Below, piece after piece: positions 9,223 to 17,891 of a DNA stretch of 64,000 nt (position 1 is the stretch's first letter; the number at the start of each line of letters is the position of its first letter). The translations under genes were made by a program, and so were the position numbers. The notes under the pieces are model-generated. The model saw only the letters and a list, made by a program, of their open reading frames with translations. It had not been told where the DNA came from and made no database searches. Origin of the DNA: Chitinophagaceae bacterium. Its GTDB lineage: Bacteria > Bacteroidota > Bacteroidia > Chitinophagales > Chitinophagaceae. Where the stretch lies: positions 1 to 64,000 of the forward strand of contig JADKAJ010000003.1 of the NCBI GenBank assembly GCA_016719165.1. The letters are read 5' to 3'.

Positions 9223-10116
9223 ATGCGTCCGTTGGTGAGTGTCATTATTCCTATGTACAATGCGGCCCCGTATATCCGCCAGACTATTTTATCTGTTTTG
9301 AATCAAACATACAATCACCTGGAAGTAATTGTAATGAATGACGGATCGAAGGATAATTCGGAGCAAGAAGTGCTGCAACTTCAAAAGGAGGACAGCCGGG
9401 TAACGTATCATTATAAGCCCAATAGCGGAGTGTCTGATACCCGTAACAAAGGGATTGACCTGTGTAACGGTGAATACATTGCTTTTTTGGATGCTGATGA
9501 TGTATGGCTTCCGGATAATCTTGAAAAGAAAGTAAATGCAATCAACGAAACAGGAAGGCAATGGGTATTTAGTTTGCATGAATCTATTGATGAGAATAAC
9601 CGGCAACTGGACGTATCCATGAGTAATTTCCGTCCCTATAATGTTGTAGATAATTTATTGTTGTGGGAAGGAGATGTTGTACCCGGACCCTGCAGTAATA
9701 TTGTAGTGAAAAAAGAATTTTTAGGACAGGATATCCGGTTTGATACAAGCTTGTCTTCACCTGCCGACAGGGATATTTGTCTTCAACTTGGCAGTAAAGG
9801 AGAGCCTTTTTTTATCAACGAAAAACTGTGGCAATACCGCCTGCATTCACAAAGTATGACGTCGGTGAATTTTAAAGTAGTGGATGAAATGGTGCGGTTA
9901 TACAAAAAGGCGGATGAGAGGGGCTGGTTTAGCAGCCCTGCAATAAGGCGCAGGGCCCTTTCAAATGTAAACCTCATACTGGCTGGTATCTGTTCGAAAT
10001 TTCCTTCACAACGAAAGCGAATGCCGGGGTTTATATTAAGATCAGTCTGGTATTCGCCTTTTACTATTATTCAAAAGAAAATTTTACCTTTTTTCTCAAA
10101 AAATAAAACAAAATAA
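9223..10116 (+). CDS. Family 2 glycosyltransferase
   Basis: ATG 9223 (MRPLVSVIIPMYN) is chosen over an in-frame TTG at 9199 that lies inside the methyltransferase gene. The 297-residue protein has the GT-A elements VSVIIPMYNAAPYIRQTI, VIVMNDGSKDNS, the RNKGIDLCNGEYIAFLDADDVW stretch with the metal-binding DADD, and an acceptor-side aspartate in SSPADRDICLQLG. It is predicted to be a cytoplasmic inverting transferase that builds the repeat unit. It is followed 1 nt later by an epimerase gene, which fits one operon. Confidence 0.85.
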   Translation: MRPLVSVIIPMYNAAPYIRQTILSVLNQTYNHLEVIVMNDGSKDNSEQEVLQLQKEDSRVTYHYKPNSGVSDTRNKGIDLCNGEYIAFLDADDVWLPDNLEKKVNAINETGRQWVFSLHESIDENNRQLDVSMSNFRPYNVVDNLLLWEGDVVPGPCSNIVVKKEFLGQDIRFDTSLSSPADRDICLQLGSKGEPFFINEKLWQYRLHSQSMTSVNFKVVDEMVRLYKKADERGWFSSPAIRRRALSNVNLILAGICSKFPSQRKRMPGFILRSVWYSPFTIIQKKILPFFSKNKTK

Positions 10117-10117
10117 C

Positions 10118-11044
10118 ATGCGGATTTTAATTACAGGCGGTGCTGGTTTTGTTCCTTCCTCATTAGCCGATGCGCTACTAACCAACAAAGACGTTGAAGT
10201 AGTTCTTGTTGATAATTTCCTGACCGGCAGAAAAGAGAACATACCCGTTCATTCAAGGGCCCGGTTTATTAAATGCGATGTAAATAATTATAATGAGATC
10301 GCCCCGATTGTTACGGCATTCCGGTTTGATTATATTTTCCATTATGCCGCAGTGGTTGGCGTTAAAAGAACTTTGGATAACCCGGTGATGGTACTGAATG
10401 ATATCCAGGGGATAAAAAATATACTGGACCTGGCTAAAAGCACGGGTGTAAAAAGGGTTTTCTTTTCTTCTTCCTCAGAAGTATATGGAGAGCCTGTTCA
10501 TTTGCCCCAGCATGAACATACCACGCCGCTGAATTCCCGCCTTCCCTATGCGGTGGTAAAAAATGTTGGTGAATCATTCTGCCGTTCTTACCAGCAGGAA
10601 TTCGGGCTGGATTTTACCTTGTTCCGCTTTTTCAATACCTATGGCCCCAAGCAGAGTCCGGATTTTGTGGTAGCAAGATTTATTGATGCGGCACTGGCTG
10701 GCAGGGATATTACTGTTTATGGTGATGGCCAGCAAACAAGAACCTTTTGTTATATCGATGATAATGCAGAAGCCTGTATCAATGCTTTATTGCAGGATCT
10801 TTTTGTAAATGATGTAGTGAATGTTGGAAACGATAAAGCTATTACAGTTCTTGAGCTGGCACAAACGATCATTCAACTTACCGGTTCCACCTCAAAAATT
10901 GTTCATTTACCCCCATTGCCGGAAGGGGATATGACCCGGCGCCAGCCTGATATTCAAAATATGAAACAGTTATTAAAGAGAGACTTTATGAGTTTGGAAC
11001 AAGGGTTGAATAAAATCATCGCTTTAAAGAAAAATAATAAATAG
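10118..11044 (+). CDS. NAD-dependent nucleotide-sugar epimerase/dehydratase (extended SDR)
   Basis: This 308-residue extended SDR has an N-terminal dinucleotide fold (ITGGAGFVPSS), catalytic Ser/Tyr/Lys in FSSSSEVYG and PYAVVKN (YxxxK), and the nucleotide-sugar contact FFNTYGP near residue 180. The third glycine of the usual GxxGxxG is replaced by proline (GGAGFVPS), a variant that seems to mark a subfamily rather than a defect since the rest is intact. UDP-glucuronate decarboxylase-like or UDP-glucose 4-epimerase-like activity is possible and not resolved by motifs. It sits directly upstream of galE, so the two enzymes probably feed different precursors. Confidence 0.8.
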   Translation: MRILITGGAGFVPSSLADALLTNKDVEVVLVDNFLTGRKENIPVHSRARFIKCDVNNYNEIAPIVTAFRFDYIFHYAAVVGVKRTLDNPVMVLNDIQGIKNILDLAKSTGVKRVFFSSSSEVYGEPVHLPQHEHTTPLNSRLPYAVVKNVGESFCRSYQQEFGLDFTLFRFFNTYGPKQSPDFVVARFIDAALAGRDITVYGDGQQTRTFCYIDDNAEACINALLQDLFVNDVVNVGNDKAITVLELAQTIIQLTGSTSKIVHLPPLPEGDMTRRQPDIQNMKQLLKRDFMSLEQGLNKIIALKKNNK

Positions 11045-11053
11045 TTTAATTCT

Positions 11054-12058
11054 ATGACAATTTTAGTAACAGGTGGTTGCGGTTATATTGGTTCCCACAC
11101 TGTGGTAGACCTTATTGAAAATGGCTATGAAGTTATTATAGTTGATAACAACTCCAGGTCCGGAAACCAGCTGCTTGACGGTGCCCAAAAAATAACCGGT
11201 AAAAAAATCACTCATTACAAAACGGATGTATGTAATGAAGAGGAAGTCCGGAATATTTTCAGGCAACATAAAATTGATGGTATCATTCATTTTGCAGCCT
11301 TTAAATCGGTGGATGAATCAGTAAAAGAGCCGTTGCTTTATTTTCAGAATAATCTTGTTTCCCAGATTAATATGTTGCGCTGCTCGGAAGAATTTGGAGT
11401 AAAGAACTTTGTGTTCTCTTCTTCTTGCAGCGTATATGGTAATGCAAAGGAGATCCCCGTTACGGAGATGACTGTTCTGGAAAAAGCTGAATCACCATAT
11501 GGCAGAACCAAACAAATCGGTGAGGATATGATCCGTGACCTGGCACAAGCCAGTTCATCAAATTTTATTTTACTCAGGTATTTTAATCCTGCCGGCGCTC
11601 ATCCCAGTGCAGTTATAGGGGAGGTGCCATTTGGAAGACCTTCCAACTTGGTACCCGCAATCACTCAATTTGCAAAAGGGAAACTGCCCGGGTTGAAAGT
11701 ATTTGGAACTGATTATGCAACAAGAGACGGTTCCTGTATCAGGGATTTTGTACATGTTTGTGATATTGCACATGCACATACACTTGCTATGAATTACCTG
11801 GTACATCAAAAAAATCAAACTAATTGCGAAGTGTTTAACCTGGGAACAGGTAACGGTGTAACTGTACTTGAAACCATAAAGGCTTTTGAGGCAGTGACCG
11901 GTAAAAAACTGGATTACCAGCTGGCAGAGCGGAGACCCGGAGATGTAGTAGCGGTGTATGCCAATAATGATAAAGCAAGAAACCTGCTTGGATGGCAACC
12001 AAAGTATGATCTGCAGGATATTATGCGAACTGCCTGGGAGTGGGAACAAAAATTATAA
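11054..12058 (+). CDS. galE: UDP-glucose 4-epimerase
   Basis: This 334-residue protein matches the usual GalE length of about 338. The NAD-binding motif is VTGGCGYIGSHT at the N-terminus, followed by VDNNSRSG, HFAAFKSVDESV, FSSSCSVYG with the catalytic Ser, and SPYGRTKQ with the YxxxK pair. The C-terminal half has RYFNPAGAHPS, IRDFVHVCDIAHAH and RPGDVVAVYAN, all typical of GalE. It interconverts UDP-glucose and UDP-galactose, or the GlcNAc/GalNAc forms, to supply galacto-configured residues. A gap of 178 nt follows, with no clear terminator. Confidence 0.93.
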   Translation: MTILVTGGCGYIGSHTVVDLIENGYEVIIVDNNSRSGNQLLDGAQKITGKKITHYKTDVCNEEEVRNIFRQHKIDGIIHFAAFKSVDESVKEPLLYFQNNLVSQINMLRCSEEFGVKNFVFSSSCSVYGNAKEIPVTEMTVLEKAESPYGRTKQIGEDMIRDLAQASSSNFILLRYFNPAGAHPSAVIGEVPFGRPSNLVPAITQFAKGKLPGLKVFGTDYATRDGSCIRDFVHVCDIAHAHTLAMNYLVHQKNQTNCEVFNLGTGNGVTVLETIKAFEAVTGKKLDYQLAERRPGDVVAVYANNDKARNLLGWQPKYDLQDIMRTAWEWEQKL

Positions 12059-12236
12059 TAGTAACTACTTATTTTTACGATTGATTTTCCAGTGTATTTA
12101 CCAGGACTATCGTAAAGTTTCGATACAAGCAGGAGTACAAATGCCTGATTTGCTTTTTTTTGGAGAGTAGTATTTTGTGTATAAAACCTTTTAAACCAAT
12201 TTAGTGCCGTTGTTTCAATATCCTTAAAACCGGCAC

Positions 12237-13079
12237 ATGAAAAAGGGGCTTTATATTTCCCAGTTTGTTCTATCAGGACTAACGGTCCTGGCCTTAGTTG
12301 CGGCCATTATTCAAACGATCAATATCAAAGACCCGATAGCAAAACAGATCAATGAGTTACCGGGTAATGGAAGAGAAGAAGAATTTGATCCTTCCTTATC
12401 TCAATTAAATTCAACTGAAAATATTGTCAATTACTGTGACAGTATTTACCAGCAGCAATATAAAAATTCTGAACAATCAGAATTTACAAGAAATTACACG
12501 GAGATTGTATCACAGGTAATCAGGAAGCGATTTTATCACGGGTATTCTTATTATGGATTAAAGACAAACTACCTTGCTTTCCTGTTTTCCAAAGCTACTA
12601 ATGACGGTTACAGGGCAATAATTGTTCCTGATGATATCCTGAAATACCCAGTAGCTGCCTGTAGCCAGCAGTCCTCGTAATGATGGAAGTTTTACACAAA
12701 AAATATTAAACACCCGGAAAGTAGGATTCCAAGGTCAGAAATCGGGTCATTTTTGTTTTGAGGTTTTTTATAACGACGGCTGGCATTTTTATGATACGAA
12801 TATGGAGCCGGACGAAGCCGTTCTCAATGCTTACAACAGACCTGATATTGCTACCCTGTCAGGGAATAAAGACTTGTTATTAAAAGCATATAAAAATTAT
12901 CCGGAAGAACTAATCCTGGATGTTTTCTCTACGTATACTTATGGACCTGTGAATGCTTTCCCGGCTCCGAGAGGAATCGTCTTTCAGCGGGTTACCCTTT
13001 TTCTTTCTTATACTTTATGGTTATTTTTTCTGATACTTTACATTCTTGTACGCCGCAGGTATTTACGGCTAAGCGTTAA
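12237..13079 (+). pseudogene. Membrane-anchored transglutaminase-like protein, frameshifted
   Basis: Three frames join into one protein of about 281 residues. It has an N-terminal membrane anchor (residues about 8-28), a transglutaminase/papain-like core, and a C-terminal transmembrane segment (LSYTLWLFFLILYILV) with a basic tail. The likely catalytic Cys is in ACSQQ (TGT at 12660), His in SGHFCFEVFY and Asp in WHFYDTN. One missing base at about 12673 and one in the A-run 12698-12703 interrupt the frame (ACSQQ-S, then LVMMEVLHKK, then NTRKVGFQGQ). A third missing base near 13070 would end the protein at TAA 13077-13079, 5 nt before asnB, instead of a long overlap. Function within the polysaccharide locus is unknown; protein crosslinking, amidase or peptidase chemistry at the membrane are possibilities. 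Confidence 0.65.
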
Positions 13080-13084
13080 ACAAT

Positions 13085-14947
13085 ATGTGCGGAATCGCAG
13101 GATTTATTTCCCCCAGTCTGAACGAGGAACATCTCCATCTTATTACCCGGGCTTTACAGCACCGGGGGCCTGATGCAGAAGGATTTTATTTTGATGCAAA
13201 GACCCAGGTTGGTCTTGGACACCGGCGTCTGAGTATTCTGGATCTTTCAGCTGCTGCTAATCAGCCTTTTTATTCAAAAGACGGCCGTTATATAATGGTA
13301 TTTAATGGTGAAGTATATAATTTTAAAGAGGTAGCAGAAAAATATAAGATCATAGCAAAAACTTCTTCCGATTCTGAAGTTATTCTGGAGGCTTTTGCCC
13401 TTAAAGGCATTGATTGCGTCAACGATTTCAATGGCATGTTCGCCATCGCTATCTGGGATACAGTGGAGGAAAGACTTTTCCTCATCAGGGACCGGTTTGG
13501 CGTAAAGCCCCTCGTTTATTACAAAAGTGCGGATGGATTTGCTTTTGCCTCAGAATTAAAAGCATTACTTCAGTTGGCTGTGAGAAAGAAAATTAATAAA
13601 GCAGCATTACAAAGCTACCTCTACCTGGAATATATCCCCGGTCCTGATTGCATACTTGAAGATTTTTATAAATTACCCAATGGCCATTATGCAGAGATAT
13701 GCAGAGGTGAGATGAAGGTTTTGCCCTATTACCGTTTCAGGGATACAATTATTTCAAGGCCCGTTCCGGTAAAAAGTGAAAATGAAACATTGGATGAGTT
13801 TGAGAGCCTCTTATCTTCATCAGTTAAGTACAGGCAGATCAGTGATGTGCCTATTGGTGCATTCCTGAGTGGCGGTACCGACTCTTCCCTTATATGCGCC
13901 TTGTTTCAAAAGCAAAACAGCAACCCCGTCAATACTTTTACGATTGGATTTGATGTGGAAGGGTATGATGAGTCAGGTTATGCATCACAAGTGGCTTCGG
14001 TGCTAAAAACAAATCATAGCGAAACACATCTTACTGATAAGAGCTCCATGGCTATTGTAGACCGGATCGTTGATTTTTATGATGAACCATTTGCAGCACC
14101 TTCCACCATACCCAGTTACCTGGTTTGTAATGTAGCCCGGAAACATGTTACAGTGGCCATGAGTGGTGATGGAGGTGATGAATTGTTCATGGGTTATGGT
14201 TATTATGACCTGTACCGGAAGATCAAAAGGCTCTACAGGCTTGATCCGGGTATTGGACGCTCCATATTAAAACGGATATTTAGCAGTAAAGGTGAGCGGT
14301 ATGAAAGGGCAGCAAGGATATTCGATCTTCCGGGAAAGAATTTACTGGCCCATTTATGGTCCGAACAGCAGTATATGTTTTCTGAAAAGGAGATCAGGGG
14401 GTTGTTAAATACGGAGGAAACCCATTTACCTGTGTTGGATTCATGGGCTGACATTAATAAGATGCCCTTGAGTGATTTTGAGAAGATATCATTGTTTGAT
14501 ATTGAACAATACCTGGCCCATGATTTATTATACAAAATGGATGCAGCCTCCATGTCGAACAGCCTGGAAGTAAGAAATCCATATCTTGATTACAGGTTGA
14601 TGGAATTCAGTTATAATCTCCCACAGGTGTATAAAATAAACAAAGGTGTACCCAAATACCTGATGAAGAAATTGCTGGAAAGGTATTTACCAACGGACCT
14701 GGTATACCGTAGAAAATGGGGATTCCCCGCACCCATTGGAAACTGGCTGACAAGAGACTTATCCTACCTGGTTGATAAATGGCTGGATCCTGCCAGGATA
14801 AAATCACAAGGGATCTTCAATGAAAAAATGGTGCGTCAATATGTGGATGCATTCAGGAGTGGTAAAAAATTTCATGATAAACGTATCTGGTCGCTGATCT
14901 TTTTCCAGATGTGGTTTGATAAATATATCGGGCAAGATGCTGCTTAG
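13085..14947 (+). CDS. asnB: AsnB-type glutamine amidotransferase of the polysaccharide locus
   Basis: The 620-residue protein has the class II glutaminase domain with the N-terminal nucleophile Cys2 (MCGIAGF), RALQHRGPD and FNGEVYN, and a synthetase domain with the PP-loop LSGGTDSS at about residues 261-268 and the later MSGDGGDELFMGY. These are the full catalytic sets of glutamine-hydrolysing asparagine synthases. Surface-polysaccharide loci often use such enzymes to amidate uronic acids, as proposed for WbpS-like proteins, so a sugar substrate is more likely here than aspartate. A second copy lies at 20338-22179. It overlaps the deacetylase gene by 11 nt. Confidence 0.88.
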   Translation: MCGIAGFISPSLNEEHLHLITRALQHRGPDAEGFYFDAKTQVGLGHRRLSILDLSAAANQPFYSKDGRYIMVFNGEVYNFKEVAEKYKIIAKTSSDSEVILEAFALKGIDCVNDFNGMFAIAIWDTVEERLFLIRDRFGVKPLVYYKSADGFAFASELKALLQLAVRKKINKAALQSYLYLEYIPGPDCILEDFYKLPNGHYAEICRGEMKVLPYYRFRDTIISRPVPVKSENETLDEFESLLSSSVKYRQISDVPIGAFLSGGTDSSLICALFQKQNSNPVNTFTIGFDVEGYDESGYASQVASVLKTNHSETHLTDKSSMAIVDRIVDFYDEPFAAPSTIPSYLVCNVARKHVTVAMSGDGGDELFMGYGYYDLYRKIKRLYRLDPGIGRSILKRIFSSKGERYERAARIFDLPGKNLLAHLWSEQQYMFSEKEIRGLLNTEETHLPVLDSWADINKMPLSDFEKISLFDIEQYLAHDLLYKMDAASMSNSLEVRNPYLDYRLMEFSYNLPQVYKINKGVPKYLMKKLLERYLPTDLVYRRKWGFPAPIGNWLTRDLSYLVDKWLDPARIKSQGIFNEKMVRQYVDAFRSGKKFHDKRIWSLIFFQMWFDKYIGQDAA

Positions 14948-15857
14948 AAATTTTTTATTTCACAGGGTTAGTGAAGAAACTGACAGTATGTGGCCCCCGA
15001 TGAAGCCCGAACTTTTTTCCCGCATAATTCAGCATCTCACAAAAAATTATACAGTGGTTTCTTTAGAAGAGTACCTGGCTGATCCGCCGGCATTCTCTTC
15101 TGCAAAGAAAATTGCAACTGTTATGTTTGATGACGGGTATAAAGACAATATAGAATATGCTGCACCTATTCTCCGGCAATTTAAATGCCCTGCCTCTTTT
15201 TATGTTGTAACTGATTGTATTGACAGAAATGTACCAACCTGGACCTATATTGTTGATAATGTATTTCAGCAAACAAAAAAGGCTAGTATTGAATTACCGT
15301 TTGACTATGTGCCGGGGCCTCTGAAATCGGTGGATCTTAAGGGTGCTGGAAAGGAGCAGCAGGTAAGGCAGGTAAAGCCCTGGATGAAGTACCTCACAAA
15401 TATGCAGCGGAAGCAAATAATGCATGAGATCATTACACAGTGTAATGATGTGCTGTTACCTTCTGGCAAAATGATGAGCTGGAGTGATATAGGGCAGCTT
15501 AGCACCCAAAATTTTATTATCGGGTCCCATTCACATACACATCCCCTGCTGGCATCACTTGCGGATGAAAAGGAAATAAGTGATGAATTAAGAGTATCTT
15601 ATCAGCGAATAAAAGAGAAGACCGGAAAATCACCGGCAACAATTTCTTATCCGATCGGCAGTTTTGATGAGCGGGTTATGAAAATTGCGCAGCAGGAAGG
15701 TTATTTATATGGACTGGCAGTGGAACAAAAATTTTTTCAGTTCGGCCGGGACAACTTGTTTGCCATTCCACGGGTGGAGCTTTACCAGGAGTCGTGGTGG
15801 AAAACAGTATTACGTATGAAGGGAATTTACAGTAATCTTAAGCAGCTATGGCGGTAG
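14937..15857 (+). CDS. Polysaccharide deacetylase (NodB/CE4 family)
   Basis: ATG 14937 gives 306 residues and is preferred over TTG 14916 inside asnB. The NodB homology core shows the metal and base site in ATVMFDDGYKDN (the Asp-Asp pair), a long insertion at about 100-170, GSHSHTHPLL with the metal-binding histidines, and SYPIGSFDE. There is no signal peptide, so it acts in the cytoplasm or on the inner face of the membrane, like deacetylases or deformylases acting on lipid-linked or nucleotide sugars. It overlaps a sugar formyltransferase gene by 10 nt. The pairing recalls the ArnA formyltransferase and ArnD deformylase of lipid A modification, which is an inference. Confidence 0.82.
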   Translation: MLLRNFLFHRVSEETDSMWPPMKPELFSRIIQHLTKNYTVVSLEEYLADPPAFSSAKKIATVMFDDGYKDNIEYAAPILRQFKCPASFYVVTDCIDRNVPTWTYIVDNVFQQTKKASIELPFDYVPGPLKSVDLKGAGKEQQVRQVKPWMKYLTNMQRKQIMHEIITQCNDVLLPSGKMMSWSDIGQLSTQNFIIGSHSHTHPLLASLADEKEISDELRVSYQRIKEKTGKSPATISYPIGSFDERVMKIAQQEGYLYGLAVEQKFFQFGRDNLFAIPRVELYQESWWKTVLRMKGIYSNLKQLWR

Positions 15858-16666
15858 ACGAAAGAAAAATAGTGATCTGGTGCGGAGCCGCTCCCAACCA
15901 GAAAGCCCTGGCGAATAAATTGGCCTCCAAATACAATGTGGCCGGGATTGTAATAGATGAACATAAGAAGGCTTCAACCCCTAAAAAGATTTCTGAAATA
16001 GTATCTGCATTAATAGACAGGGTAAGATTTAGAAAAATATACGGTGCCTGGAAATGGCTTATGTATAATTATGCATCCGGGTACTCAGAATGGCCAAATG
16101 TGCCGATGCTGAGGGTTGAGAGTATAAATAATGAACAGGCGGCTGCTTTTACCCGGGAAATTAATCCTGATTTGATCATTGTATCGGGTACCGGTTTGGT
16201 TAAGGAGCCGTTACTGAGTTTGCCCGCAAGTATTGGTATTATCAATCTGCATACCGGTCTTTCTCCTTATGTAAAAGGAGGACCTAATTGTACTAATTGG
16301 TGTATAGCCAACAATGAATGGCATCTTGTCGGGAATACTATCATGTGGCTGAATGCAGGTATTGATACAGGAAATATAATCACCACTGAAACTATTGATA
16401 TCAGAAATGCTGTTGATTTACAACAGGCACACAAAATGGTAATGGAACATGCACATGACCTGTACCTGCGGGCAGTTGAATATCTTTTTACTAATACAAG
16501 ACCATATAACTCTGTGCCCCAGCAATCCGTCGGCAAAGGGAAGTTATATCTTACAAAGATGTGGACGGCGGAGAAACGTAAATTATTATTACAAAACTGG
16601 GATGATAGAAAGAAGATAACCATTGACCCGGTGGTAAATACGGTGCCATTACCCCTGGAAAATTAA
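15848..16666 (+). CDS. Formyltransferase-family enzyme (sugar N-formyltransferase-like)
   Basis: This 272-residue protein resembles the N-terminal domain of methionyl-tRNA formyltransferase. The catalytic triad is visible as N-x-H in INLHTGLSPYVKGGPN and Asp in NAGIDTGNII, and LIIVSGTGLVKEPLL supplies the preceding strand. It lacks the C-terminal tRNA-binding domain, so a sugar amine is a likelier acceptor, using 10-formyl-tetrahydrofolate. The start overlaps the deacetylase gene by 10 nt and the next glycosyltransferase follows after 1 nt. A candidate substrate is the amino sugar made by the DegT aminotransferases of this locus. Confidence 0.8.
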   Translation: MAVDERKIVIWCGAAPNQKALANKLASKYNVAGIVIDEHKKASTPKKISEIVSALIDRVRFRKIYGAWKWLMYNYASGYSEWPNVPMLRVESINNEQAAAFTREINPDLIIVSGTGLVKEPLLSLPASIGIINLHTGLSPYVKGGPNCTNWCIANNEWHLVGNTIMWLNAGIDTGNIITTETIDIRNAVDLQQAHKMVMEHAHDLYLRAVEYLFTNTRPYNSVPQQSVGKGKLYLTKMWTAEKRKLLLQNWDDRKKITIDPVVNTVPLPLEN

Positions 16667-16667
16667 T

Positions 16668-17891
16668 ATGACTAAAAAAGTTCTTTATATTTCGTATGAT
16701 GGTATGACCGATCCCCTGGGACAGTCGCAGGTGTTGCCTTACCTGGCAGGGCTTGTAAAAGAAGGATATGAATTTACTTTAGTAAGTTTCGAGAAGAAAA
16801 AAAGATTTGAAGTATCAGGGCAAATAATACAATCGCTTTGTGATAAGCATGCAATTAAATGGGTGCCGTTATTTTTTTCCAGCCGTCCTCCGTTTTTGTC
16901 CAAATTATATGATCAATGGAAAATGAAACGCATGGTTCTAAAACTTCAGCAAAAGCAACATTTTGATTTTACGCATTGCCGCAGTTATGTGGCGGCGGCG
17001 GCGGGACTTAAGTTGTTTAAAAAGTACCAGGTTCCTTTTTTGTTTGATATGAGGGGTTTTTGGGTAGATGAAAGAGTGGACAACGGGCAGTGGGATTTAA
17101 AAAAACCGATCTACCGCTTTTTTTATAAACTGTATAAGCAAAAAGAGAAAAATTATTTCAGGGAAGCGAAGCATATTATTTCACTCACGGAAAGGGGCAA
17201 GGAGGAACTGGTTGATGCTTATTCGATACCGGCAGGTAAAATTTCTGTGATACCCTGTTGTGCGGATCTGGAGCATTTCGACTATCATAAAGTTGATCTG
17301 AAGGAAAAGGAAGCGCTAAGAGCTAAATTGGGAATAAACGCTACTGACAAAGTGATAAGCTACCTGGGTTCATTAGGGGGCTGGTATCTTACTGATGAGA
17401 TGCTTGATTTTTTTAAAGTACTGAAAGCAGCTGTTCCGGAGGCCAGGTTTTTATTTATCACTCATGATGCAAAAGAGGTTATTATCCGAAAAGCCGTCGG
17501 GAGAAATATTCAGCCTTCTGATATAATTGTGCAACCAGCTAGCAGAAAAGAAGTCTCTTTATTGCTCTCTTTAAGTAACTGGAGCATTTTTTTTATAAAA
17601 GATGCTTATTCTAAAAAAGCATCTTCACCCACCAAGCAAGGTGAGATAATGGCCATGGGGATCCCGATAATCTGCAATGATATCGGGGATACCGGGCAAA
17701 TCGTGGAAAAATCCGGTTCAGGGTTGGTTGTTAAGCAATTTAACAAAGAGGGTTATGAGGCTGTTGTTGCTAAACTGAATGTATTGAATTCAATGGATCG
17801 GAATAAGATCCGGGAATCCGCCTTTGTTTATTATGATCTTCAGCAGGGAGTTCATACGTATGCACAGGTGTATAAAGAATTTGAAGGATGA
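16668..17891 (+). CDS. Family 4 glycosyltransferase
   Basis: This 407-residue GT-B protein starts MTKKVLYISYDGMTDPLGQSQ, a typical N-terminus for GT4 enzymes of polysaccharide loci. It continues with FLFDMRGFWVDERVDNG, SLTERGKEEL and VIPCCADLEHF. The C-terminal domain has VISYLGSLGGWY, FIKDAYSKKASSPTKQGEIMAMGIPIICND with the nucleotide-binding Glu, and a DTGQIVE segment. It is predicted to extend the lipid-linked glycan in the cytoplasm. Its TGA stop overlaps the ATG of the next transferase (4 nt), indicating translational coupling. Confidence 0.85.
   Translation: MTKKVLYISYDGMTDPLGQSQVLPYLAGLVKEGYEFTLVSFEKKKRFEVSGQIIQSLCDKHAIKWVPLFFSSRPPFLSKLYDQWKMKRMVLKLQQKQHFDFTHCRSYVAAAAGLKLFKKYQVPFLFDMRGFWVDERVDNGQWDLKKPIYRFFYKLYKQKEKNYFREAKHIISLTERGKEELVDAYSIPAGKISVIPCCADLEHFDYHKVDLKEKEALRAKLGINATDKVISYLGSLGGWYLTDEMLDFFKVLKAAVPEARFLFITHDAKEVIIRKAVGRNIQPSDIIVQPASRKEVSLLLSLSNWSIFFIKDAYSKKASSPTKQGEIMAMGIPIICNDIGDTGQIVEKSGSGLVVKQFNKEGYEAVVAKLNVLNSMDRNKIRESAFVYYDLQQGVHTYAQVYKEFEG

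Noticed and set aside
13085..14947. Housekeeping asparagine synthetase
   Set aside because: Position between sugar enzymes and the presence of a second copy favour sugar amidation, though the motif set alone cannot exclude asparagine synthesis.
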